Assembly: GCA_026239495.1 (NCBI GenBank) | Contig: CP110830.1 | Span: 1,860,001-1,924,000 of the forward strand | Length of the DNA stretch: 64,000 bases | Origin: Spiroplasma phoeniceum | GTDB taxonomy: Bacteria; Bacillota_I; Bacilli_A; Mycoplasmatales; Mycoplasmataceae | Reading direction: 5' to 3' | Part shown: positions 41,882 to 52,017 of the stretch, piece by piece | Layout: the number at the start of each line of letters is the position of its first letter | Position numbering within the stretch: position 1 is the first letter of the stretch | The notes under the pieces: model-generated | The model's input: only the letters and a program-made list of their open reading frames with translations | Told to the model about the DNA's origin: nothing | Databases searched by the model: none | Program-made: the position numbers and the translations under genes

Positions 41882-43876
41882 ATGGCACAGACGCTGGTAA
41901 TAATGGAGTCCCCAACTAAAACAAAAGCAGTTGAAAAATATCTTGGCGAAAATTATTTAGTTTTATCATCAGAAGGACATATTCGTAATTTATCAACAAA
42001 AGGTGAGTATGGGTTAGGAGTAGATATTAAAACTTTTGAACCAAGTTATAAAATGGAACGTGGGAAAAAAGAAATTGTTAAAAAATTAAAACAAGAAGCC
42101 AAAGCAGCAGATTTGGTTATTCTAGCAACCGACCCCGACAGAGAAGGAGAAGCGATTGCTTATCATTTAAATGAAGTCTTAAATTGTGGTGAAAAATCTC
42201 GACGTGTTCGCTTTAATGAAATTACAAAAGAAGCAGTGTTAGAGGCATTTCAACATCAAACAGATTTAGATATGAATTTAGTTCATTCACAAGAAACTCG
42301 ACGAATTTTAGACCGTTTTATTGGTTTTCGCTTAAGCAAATTGTTACAGAAAAAGATTAAGTCAAAATCAGCAGGACGAGTACAATCGGTTGCTTTAAAG
42401 TTAGTTGTTGAACGAGAAAAAGAATGGCAAAACTTTGTGCCAGAGGAATATTGGACTGTTGAAGGATTATATAAAAAGGCAGTTGTTAAATTAACAAAAT
42501 TTAAGGATGAAAAAATTGAATTAAAAGTAGAAGCAGATGTTCTAAAATTTAAAAAAGCTTTAAAAAAAGATTTTGTTGTTGTTCAAATTAAAGAAAGTGA
42601 AAAACAACGAAAATCACCGAATCCACACACTACTTCAACAATGTTACAAGAAGCAAGTAGTAAAATGGGTTTTGCTTCAAATAAAACATCATTAATTGCT
42701 CAGCAATTATACGAAGGAATTAAAGTTAAAGATAATATTACTGGGTTTATAACATATCCGCGGACAGATTCAATTAGATTAAGTGATAAGTTTGTTCGGG
42801 ATGCTTTTGACTATATTACAATTAAATATGGAACAGAATATTTAGGTGTAGCTAAAACACCAGCAAAAAATAAAAAAAATTTTCAAGACTCTCATGAAGC
42901 AATTCGTCCAACTGATTTAACAATGACACCAGAAGCGGCAAAAGAATATTTAAGTCGTGATCAACTACGTTTATATAAAATTATTTATAATAGTGCGTTA
43001 GCTAGTTTAATGGCGAATGCAAAGTTATTAAGTAAAACAATTATTTTAGATAATAATAATTATGAATTTCGGATGACAGGAAGTACGATTCAATTTGATG
43101 GGTTTTTAAAATGTTATTTTTTAGAAGGTGATGAAGAAATTGCGAAGTTGCCAATTTTAAAACCAAATCAAATTATTAATTTAAATGAATTATATGGAAT
43201 TCAACATTTTACTAAACCACCAAGTTGTTACTCTGAAGCGAAATTAATTAAGAAATTAGAGGAAATTGGGGTTGGACGTCCATCAACTTATGCACCAATT
43301 ATGCGAACATTAAAAGATCGCGGTTATATTATTGTAGAAAACAAAGCAATTAAAGCAACTGAAAAAGGGATTTTAACAAGCGATAAATTACAAGAATATT
43401 TTAGTGATATTATTAACGAAATATACACCTCAACAATTGAAGAAAGTTTGGATGTGATTGCACACGGTGACACAGAACCAAAGCCATTATTAAAAGAATT
43501 TTGAGAACGATTTGAGCCACGCATTGAAGCAGCAATGGAATTAATGAAAGAAATCCCAGTTGAGAAGGCGGGGATTGAATGTCCAGAATGTGGAAATGAT
43601 TTAGTATATCGGTATGGAAAATACGGTAAATTTATTGCATGTTCAGGGTTTCCTAAATGTCGTTATATTCATCAAACTGGTCCAAAATTTGGTCCTTGTC
43701 CAGAATGTGGCGTTGGTGAAATTATTTTGAAATTTAATAAGCGAAGTCAACGTTTTAAGGCGTGTACTAATTATCCAAATTGTAATTACGCTGATTCATA
43801 TAAAGAAGAAAAGACCAAACAAGAAGAAAATAATAGCGAAAATAACGGATTGTATCGAATTAATTTATTAAAATAA
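41882..43876 (+). CDS. topA: DNA topoisomerase I
   Basis: 664 residues, one TGA-Trp (residue 541). The Toprim domain has the catalytic Glu in VIMESPTKTKAVEKYLG and the acidic triad ATDPDREGEAIAYHL. The active-site Tyr is in GFITYPRTDSIRLS (about residue 295). Two C-terminal four-Cys zinc ribbons follow: CPECGNDLVYRYGKYGKFI with CSGFPKC, and CPECGVGEIILKFNKRSQRF with CTNYPNC. ATG after AAAGGAGAG. It relaxes negative supercoils. IS copy 7 begins 2 nt after the stop; its duplication shows that the stop is original. Confidence 0.96.
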
Positions 43877-43877
43877 T

Positions 43878-44947
43878 AGACTTCTTGCATAACCCATTAA
43901 AATAATTTCAAATATTTGTAAAAAGGGGTTAATATAAAATTATAATTTTAATTAATTATGTCTTTTATTTAAAAATTTAATATTTTGCCACAACGAAAAA
44001 TTATTTTATTATTCAAATTCGTTAATTTTAAATAAATCTTTTATGATAACTATAATAATTGTAAATTATAAATTGAAGCAATTAAATTAAATCTTAAACT
44101 AAATCGTTTTCTACGATTTCTATATTTTTCTGTAATAATTTTAAATTTTTTAAGAATAGCAAAAATATTTTCAATAATAATTCTTATTTTTGAAACTAGT
44201 CTATTATGTTGTTTTTGTTCTTTATTTAAATGTTTTTTCTTAGTTTTCTTTGTGGGCATTATAACATTATTGTGAATTTTTTGTATTCCTTGATAACCAC
44301 TATCAACTATTAATTTGGTATTTTTTAAAATTGCGATTTTTGATTCTTTAAATAAAGCATAATCGTGTTTTTTACCAAGTGAAAAACTTGTTGCAATAAT
44401 TTTTTTGGTTTATTGTTCGATAATTACTTGTGTTTTAATAGTGTGTTTTTTCTTTTTACCAGAATAAGATTGTTTTTGTCTTTTTTTGGGCGTTGGATTG
44501 GGGTTTCGGTAGCATCAATAATAATAGTTTTATCATTAAAATAATCATTTATTAGCGCTTTTTTACCAGCAACTTGCTGAAAATCAGGGTGTTTAATTAA
44601 AATATCTTCAATTCACTTGATATTGCGATAACAATTAGCTTCACTAATTCCGAAATTTTTTCCAAGATGAAAATAAGTTCGATATTCTCGTCAATACGAT
44701 AAAGTCATCAATAATCGATTTTCTAGTGATAATTTATTAGCTTTGCCACCTTTTTTAAATTTTTCTATTTCAGCTACTTGTAAAATATCTAACATTTTAT
44801 TAAAAATATCTTGTTTTATTCCCGTTAATCTTAATCATTCTTTATCATTAATATTTTTAAATTCATCAAATTTCATAATTTAATATCCTCATAAATTATA
44901 TTTTATAATAATATTTTAATAATAAAACCAGGTATCGCAAGAAGTCT
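43878..44947 (-). mobile_element. IS5-family element, copy 7
   Basis: 1,070 bp in reverse, AAT on both sides, directly after topA. OrfB has a TAA (44409-44411 region, the Glu of EQETKK), so this copy cannot make full transposase. Confidence 0.92.
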
Positions 44948-45066
44948 AATAAACGATACTTTTTTTATGTTAGATATTTATGCAAAATATTTTATTTTTT
45001 ATAAAATGATTTTCATATTTCTAGCCGTATAATTAATACAGTTTCAGAAAGGGGGTGTGACGAATT

Positions 45067-45390
45067 ATGTATCTAAAAGGAAGCAAAGTTCTTGTAAAAG
45101 TTACAAAAATTACATCGTTTGGTGCATTTTGTGAATTAAAAAATGCTGCTGGATTAATCCACATTATTGAGATTTCAGATTACTATGTAAGAGATATCAA
45201 AGAATTTGTTAATATTGGTGACAATGTTGAAGTAGAGGTACTAGACTATGACCCAGTTAAGAAACAAGTAAAATTAAGTTATAAGAATTGCCGACCTGAA
45301 TTATTGAAAAAGAATAATAGTCAAATTCAAGAAACAGGAGTGGGATTCCAAATGTTAAGTGAAAAAATTAATTCACCAACAAGTAAATAA
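45067..45390 (+). CDS. S1-domain RNA-binding protein
   Basis: 107 residues. One S1 fold: KGSKVLVKVTKITSFGAFCE, then NAAGLIHIIEISDYYVRDIK, GDNVEVEVLDYDPVKKQVKL. The layout matches small S1 proteins of the YugI/YabR kind that associate with ribosomes. Start at ATG 45067 after GAAAGGGGGTGTG. Directly upstream of pgi; the pair may have been co-transcribed. Intact. Confidence 0.88.
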   Translation: MYLKGSKVLVKVTKITSFGAFCELKNAAGLIHIIEISDYYVRDIKEFVNIGDNVEVEVLDYDPVKKQVKLSYKNCRPELLKKNNSQIQETGVGFQMLSEKINSPTSK

Positions 45391-45446
45391 ATTAAAATTT
45401 TTACAAATGTAAGGTTTTTTAGATAGAAGGCAGAAATATTATTAAA

Positions 45447-47789
45447 ATGATTAAAGTAGATTTTACTAATGCATTAGCAGAATCTGTTTTTAACAAATAT
45501 TTAGGGCGAGTTAAAGATATTCACCAAATGATTCATAATAAAACAGGATTAGGAAATGATTTCCTTGGTTTAGTTGAGTGACCAAATAATTATGATCAAG
45601 CAGAGCTTGCAAAAATGAAACAAACAGCAAAGAAATTAGCTAGTGAAATTGACGTTTTATTGGTAATTGCAATTGGTGGGAGTTATCTTGGTACGCGAGC
45701 AGCAATTGAAATGATTAATGGGTTATATAGTCAACAAAGAGTAGAAATCATTTATATTAGAAATACAATGTCTTCAAATTATACAGCACAAGTTTGAAAT
45801 ATCTTCAAGAAAAAAAATTTGGAATTTGCATTGTGTCTAAATCAGGGACAACAACTGAGCCAGCAATTGCATTTCGTCTTTGCAAAGAGCTTTTAGAAAA
45901 AAAGAAGGAAGCCTAAAAGCGGCCAACTTAATTGTTGCTATTACAGATAAAGATAAAGGTGCTCTAAAAATATTAGCTGATAAATCAGGCTATCAAACCT
46001 TTGTTATTCCGGATGACATTGGGGGAAGATATTCAGTGTTAACCCCAGTTGGTATTTTTGCAATGTTAGTAATCGGTATTAATGTTAATAATGTCTTTAA
46101 AGAAGCACAACAATCTTATCAACCTTAATTGATTATTTCACTAATCATGCTTATAAATATGCTGTTGGACGTTATATTTTAAATCAAGAGAAAAAATATA
46201 AAGCAGAAATACTTGTAACTCATAAGTTATAAATGCAGGTGATTATCGAATAGACTTCTTGCATAACCCATTAAAATAATTTCAAATATTTGTAAAAAGG
46301 GGTTAATATAAAATTATAATTTTAATTAATTATGTCTTTTATTTAAAAATTTAATATTTTGTCACAACGAAAAATTATTTTATTATTCAAATTTGTTAAT
46401 TTTAAATAAATCTTTTATGATAACTATAATAATTGTAAATTATAAATTGAAGCAATTAAATTAAATCTTAAACTAAATCGTTTTCTACGATTACGATATT
46501 TTTCTGTAATAATTTTAAATTTTTTAAGAATAGCAAAAATATTTTCAATAATAATTCTTATTTTTGAAACTAGTCTATTATGTTGTTTTTGTTCTTTATT
46601 TAAATGTTTTTTCTTAGTTTTCTTTGTGGGCATTATAACATTATTGTTAATTTTTTGTATTCCTTGATAACCACTATCAACTATTAATTTGGTATTTTTT
46701 AAAATTGCGATTTTTGATTCTTTAAATAAAGCATAATCGTGTTTTTTACCAAGTGAAAAACTTGTTGCAATAATTTTTTTGGTTTCTTGTTCGATAATTA
46801 CTTGTGTTTTAATAGTGTGTTTTTTCTTTTTACCAGAATAAGATTGTTTTTGTCTTTTTTTGGGCGTTGGATTGGGGTTTCGGTAGCATCAATAATAATA
46901 GTTTTATCATTAAAATAATCATTTATTAGTGCTTTTTTACCAGCAACTTGCTGAAAATCAGGGTGTTTAATTAAAATATCTTCAATTCACTTGATATTGC
47001 GATAACAATTAGCTTCACTAATTCCGAAATTTTTTCCAAGATGAAAATAAGTTCGATATTCTCGTCAATACGATAAAGTCATCAATAATCGATTTTCTAG
47101 TGATAATTTATTAGCTTTGCCACCTTTTTTAAATTTTTCTATTTCAGCTACTTGTAAAATATCTAACATTTTATTAAAAATATCTTGTTTTATTCCTGTT
47201 AATCTTAATCATTCTTTATCATTAATATTTTTAAATTCATCAAATTTCATAATTTAATATCCTCATAAATTATATTTTATAATAATATTTTAATGATAAA
47301 ACCAGGTATCGCAAGAAGTCTAATGATGAAAACAATTATTTGGTGAATCAGAAGGAAAAAATTTAAAAGGGTTACTACCATTATCGTGTGTTTTTTTCGA
47401 CAGATTTACATTATCTTGGCCAATTCATTCAAGAAGGGACAAAAAATATTTTATTTGAAACAGTTATTGCAATTAAAGAACCATAAATTGATCTTAACCT
47501 GCCCAAAGCAGCAGTAGATACCGATGGTTTAAATTATCTCGCTGGAAGAACATTGCATGAAGTAAATACCATTGCTGTTGAAGGCGTTGTTGTTGCCCAT
47601 ACAAAAGTTGGGCATGTTCCAAATATTGTTTTAGAATTTGCAACAATGGATAGTAAAATGTTTGTTTATTTATCATATTCATTTATGAAAGCTTGTGCAA
47701 TGTCAGCTTACTTGTTAGAAATAAATCCATTTCATCAACCGGGAGTTGAGATTTATAAACAAAATATGTTTAATTTATTAGGAAAATAA
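45447..47789 (+). pseudogene. pgi: Glucose-6-phosphate isomerase, interrupted
   Basis: MIKVDFTNALAESVFNKYLG, the sugar-binding [33 protein letters not shown]; then a frameshift near 45810 into [20 protein letters not shown] and ANLIVAITDKDKGALKILAD, VIPDDIGGRYSVLTPVGIFA. IS copy 8 splits it near 46250. After it: [27 protein letters not shown]-like text in shifted frames, then [20 protein letters not shown] and ...[20 protein letters not shown] to the stop at 47789. The enzyme links glucose-6-P to fructose-6-P. Confidence 0.88.
46252..47321 (-). mobile_element. IS5-family element, copy 8 (inside pgi)
   Basis: 1,070 bp in reverse, AAT on both sides. Frames open; minor substitutions only. Confidence 0.92.
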
Positions 47790-47812
47790 AAGACAAAATA
47801 AAAAATATTGAA

Positions 47813-47835
47813 ACTAGACTGCACCCAGTTTAGTA
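47813..47835. mobile_element. Type C IS end remnant
   Basis: GACTGCACCCAGTTTAGTAA, same terminus as at 23404-23424, just past the pgi stop. Confidence 0.5.
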
Positions 47836-47871
47836 AGTATTAATAAAAAGAGTTATAAACTTTTATTTATT

Positions 47872-48950
47872 ATAATTCTTGCATAACCTAATCTAATTAT
47901 TTTAAAATTCCTATAAAATATTTTTAAATTAAAATAGAAATTATAGAAGATTAAAATTATGAAATTTGATAAATTTAATTTTATTAATGATAAAGAATTA
48001 TTGCGATTAACCGGAGCAAAAAAAAGTTACTTTTAATAAAATGTTAAATATTTTACAAGTAGCTGAAATAGAAAAAATTAAAAAAGGTGGCAAAACTAAT
48101 AAATTATCACTAGAAAACCGGCTACTGATGACCTTATCGTATTGACAAGAATATCAGACTTATTTTCATCTTGCTAAAAGTTTTGATATTAGTGAATCTA
48201 GTTGTTATAGCAATATCAAGTGAATTGAAGATATTTTAATTAAAGACTCTGATTTTCAACAACTCGCTGGTAAAAAATCACTAATAAATGATTATTTTAA
48301 TGATAAAACTATTATTATTGATGTTACCGAAACCCCAACCCAACGCCCAAAAAAAGACAAAAACAATCTTATTCTGGTAAAAAGAAAAAACATACCATTA
48401 AAACACAAGTAATTATTGAACAAGAAACCAAAAAAAATTATTGCAACAAGTTTTTCGCTTGGGAAAAAACATGATTATGCTTTATTTAAAGAATCAAAAA
48501 TCTCAATTTTAAAAAATACTAAATTAATAGCTGATATTGGTTATCAAGGAATTCAAAAAATTCACAATAATGTTCTAATACCTACAAAAAAAAACAAAGA
48601 AAAACTCTTTAAATAAAGTACAAAAACAACGTAATAGAATAGTTTCAAAAATGAGAATTATTATTGAAAATATTTTTGTTATTCTTAAAAAATTTAAAAT
48701 TATTACAGAAAAATATCGTAATCGAAGAAAACGATTTAGTTTAAGATTTAATTTAATTGCTTCAATTTATAATTTGCAGTTAGCATAGAAGATTTATTTA
48801 AAATTAAATAATTTAAATAATAAATTCATTTTTTGTTGTCGCAAAATATTAAATTTTTAAATAAAAAACATAATTAATTAAAATTATATTTTTCTATTAG
48901 TGTCTTTTTAAAAATATTTGCAATTTTTTAATAGGTTAAACAAGAAGTCT
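47872..48950 (+). mobile_element. Diverged, decayed IS5-family element
   Basis: About 1,079 bp of the older sub-type. The left inverted repeat is damaged (TATAATTCTTGC), frames have indels (A-runs near 48020 and 48430). Its right side abuts an IS3-type right half. Confidence 0.82.
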
Positions 48951-49410
48951 ATTTATTTGCTATTAAAGACTTATTTAGTAATGCAATTGTTGCATACTCA
49001 CCAACAGTAAGGCTAGCAGTAAATTGAGTAATTAATTGTTTAAGACAAAGCTTAATTAATCGAAAAATTAAACCTTGTCAATTAATAATTAATTCTGATC
49101 AAGACATTCATTTTACTTCACATGCATATTTTGATTTATTAAGAGATTATGGAGTAAATATAAGTATGTCTTGACGTGGAAATTGTTTAGATAATTCACC
49201 TATTGAAAATTGGTTTTCAATTTTAAAAACAGAAAATAAAAATATAACAAAATAAAAAAACTTTAATGAGCTAAAAAATATGATAGATAATTATATTGTT
49301 GAGTATAATAATTATAGAAGGGTTTTAAAATTAAAAATACCCCCAATTCAATTTGAATTAAAAAGCATTTTAAATTAAAAAAATAATTCTCAGTTATTTG
49401 AAACTGTGCA
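48951..49410 (+). mobile_element. IS3-type element copy IV, right half only
   Basis: Integrase core (LFAIKDLFSNAIVAYSPTVR, INSDQDIHFTSHAYFDLLRD, PIENWFSILKTENKN) with a TAA in place of Tyr near 49252, ending in the usual right terminus ...GAAACTGTGCA. Left half absent. Confidence 0.82.
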
Positions 49411-49414
49411 GGAA

Positions 49415-49566
49415 GCTATGTTTGTTCATTTTTTTTACTGTATTTTTTCTAAATTCTGCAGTATATGTTTTAAATTTTTGGCCTTTTTGCCATATAAAAA
49501 TGCACCTCCTCTAAAAGTTTAGTAAAGTTCTTTTTTAATTTTATTTACTTTTTGGGGTGCAGTCTT
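49415..49566 (-). mobile_element. Type C IS (IS3-like) left-end remnant
   Basis: In reverse: GACTGCACCCCAAAAAGTAA terminus, AGAGGAGGTGC, an orfA start MAKRPKI/KFKTYTAEFRKN-like reading with one base lost, then truncation by the IS3-type copy IV. Confidence 0.65.
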
Positions 49567-49580
49567 AACTCAATATTTTT

Positions 49581-50003
49581 TTATTTTTTTAATTGCTTAA
49601 TTTGGTTTAAAAAAGTTGAAGAAATTTCATTCAAACCATAATCGGCAATAAAAAAAATTGTTTCAAGATCTTTATTTAATTGTTTATTAGCAAAAGCTAA
49701 TTCCATTTCATATTTTAAATCGTTATTATTTCGTAGGCCTCGAATAATATATTTAGCCCCTAATTGTTTAGCAAAATCACTTGTTAACATTTGGTCATTA
49801 ATAACAATTTCAATATTCAAATTAAGGTTTTGACAAGCTATGGCAGCTTGTTCAGCGCGCGTTTTAATGTTTGTTTGATTTGATTTTTCTAAATTATTCG
49901 TAATTACAACATATAATTTTGAAAAGAGAGTACGTGCTTTTTTAATAATATTAAGCTGACCATCATGAATTGGGTCAAAACTACCTGGAAAAATTGCTTT
50001 CAA
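49581..50003 (-). CDS. coaD: Phosphopantetheine adenylyltransferase
   Basis: 140 residues from the TTG at 50003 (MKAIFPGSFDPIHDGQLNII, the usual start register); a GTG at 50015 would add four residues but leaves only 1 nt after the GGAT box. Transfers AMP to 4'-phosphopantetheine in CoA synthesis. Conserved blocks: FPGSFDPIH, LTSDFAKQLGAKYIIRGLRN, NDLKYEMELAFANKQLN and NEISSTFLNQI. Odd point: the GH of the T/HxGH nucleotidyl-transfer motif is GQ here. C-terminus short (ends KQLKK). Family length is about 140-160. Confidence 0.88.
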   Translation of the reverse strand: MKAIFPGSFDPIHDGQLNIIKKARTLFSKLYVVITNNLEKSNQTNIKTRAEQAAIACQNLNLNIEIVINDQMLTSDFAKQLGAKYIIRGLRNNNDLKYEMELAFANKQLNKDLETIFFIADYGLNEISSTFLNQIKQLKK

Positions 50004-50247
50004 GATTATTTTCACATCCTTTTAAATATTATTATTTTAACTCAAAAAATGTGTTATTATAATAGAAATATGATATTTCTCCGATTATTTGGATATTTTT
50101 TAATAGTAATGTATAATAACTAAGATTACATTTATTTAGAGAGATTACATTTGTATTAAGGGGAAAAATGTATAAATACATTTAAAAAATAAAATGTAAA
50201 TAAGTATTAATTAATGAACAGCGAATAGAAAGTAGACGATTTTAATT

Positions 50248-51915
50248 ATGGCAAAAATTAATTTTTTCGCTCTTGGTGGATTAGACGAGCGAGGTAAAAA
50301 TTTATACTGCATTGAGGTAAAACAAGATATTTTTATTTTTGATGCAGGAACAAAAAATCCGGAACGTGGAATTTTAGGAATTGATGTAGTAATTCCTAAT
50401 TTTGATTATCTAAAGGAAAAACGTACTCGAATTAAAGGTGTTTTTATTACAAAACCTTCGGATGAATGTTCTGAAGCACTTATTTATATTTTAAAAGAAT
50501 TGGCACTCCCAGTTTATGGAAGTGATTTAACTTGTAATATTTTAAAATTCCATTTACAACGTTTTAAAGTTCGTGGGAAAGAAGAATGTTTTAATGTTGT
50601 CAATGCAAAAGATATTCTTGATTTTGGTTTATGCAAGGTTGAAGTATTTTCAACAACAACAAATATGCCAAATAGTTTTGGTTTTGCATTGCATACGCCT
50701 GATGGCACAATTATTTATACTGGAGATTATATTTTTGATGCTAAAGCAGACCATAATTTTGCAACAGATTTACAACATTTAAATCAAATTATTGCTAAAA
50801 ATCAGGTACTATTATTTTTATCAGAAGCCTCATCAGCTTCACGCCTTGATTATACAGTACCAAACCATAAGATTAAAAATTATATTGAACGAGCTGTTAA
50901 AGAAACAGAAGATCGTATTATTTTAGTTTGTTTTGATCAAGATTTACATAAAATTAGTGAGTTATTTGATTTAGTTCGTGAAAATAATATTTCAGTTGGA
51001 ATTTATGGTAAAACTTTGTTAGAGTCATTAAAAGTTTTATCGGATAGTAAAAAACTAAATTTCAATGGAATTAATTTAAAAGGATTACAAGAAGCAGTTA
51101 AAGAAGAAAAATCATTAATTATTGTAACTGGTAGTAGAGAACGTTTATATAGTCGTTTGATTAAAATTGCTTCTGGTAATGATGATATTTTAGATATTAA
51201 AGAAAGTGATACAATTATTTTAGCAACACCGCCAAACCCAGGAAGTGAATTAAATCATGCCAATGTTTTAGATGAATTAGCACGAACTGTTGCAAAAACA
51301 ATTGCTTTATCGGATAAAAAAGTTTGAACAATGACAGCAAGTTATGAAGATGTTAAATTAATGAGTTCAATTATTAATCCAAAATATTTTGTGCCAGTGA
51401 AAGGTTTATATAAAGATTTTGTTCAAGCAAAAATGGCAGCAATTGAAGCTGGGATTAATCCAGAACATATTTTTATTGTTGATAATGGCGAATGTCTTGA
51501 ATTTATTGATGGTGAATATACTAAAAAAAGAAATAAGGTAAAAACCGCTGATTTATATGTTGATGGGATTGGCATTGGTGACATTGGAGCAGTTGTTTTA
51601 AATGAACGAAAGCAATTAGCTACTGATGGAGTTGTTATTATAGGAGTTTCAATTGATAGTAAAACAAAGGAATTGGTTTCTTTAATTGACACGCAAATGC
51701 GAGGAGTAATTTATATTCAAGAAAATAATGATATTTTCCGTAAAATGCAAAAAGTTATTATTGAAATTATTGACAAACATTATAAAAAAGCTGTTGTTGG
51801 TGAAATGTATGATGTCAATGAAGTAAAAAATGAAATTAGATCGACAATTAGTTCATTTGTTAAAACAGAAACAGGAAAAACACCAATTATTTTAGCAATT
51901 GTGAATGAAATTTAA
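50248..51915 (+). CDS. RNase J paralogue with lost catalytic motifs
   Basis: 555 residues. Overall RNase J order: N-terminal beta-lactamase part (INFFALGGLDERGKNLYCIE, IFIFDAGTKNPERGILGIDV, VVIPNFDYL), beta-CASP part (ILVCFDQDLHKISELFDLVR, LIIVTGSRERL), and C-terminal domain (VDGIGIGDIGAVVLNERKQL). The metal-binding HxHxDH is replaced: GVFITKPSDECSEAL. The next His sites are also lost (FSTTTNMPNSFGFALHT; VPVKGLYKDF where HGEY is usual). Probably a non-catalytic RNase J2-like partner of an active RNase J encoded elsewhere. One TGA-Trp. Weak Shine-Dalgarno (GAAAG). Confidence 0.85.
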
Positions 51916-52017
51916 TTTTATGATATATTTATAGCAGATAAATATTTGAAGCTTTTAAAATGTATGGTCATATTTAAAGTAATTTCTAAATATTTAGAAT
52001 TTTAGGAGGGCTGCACT

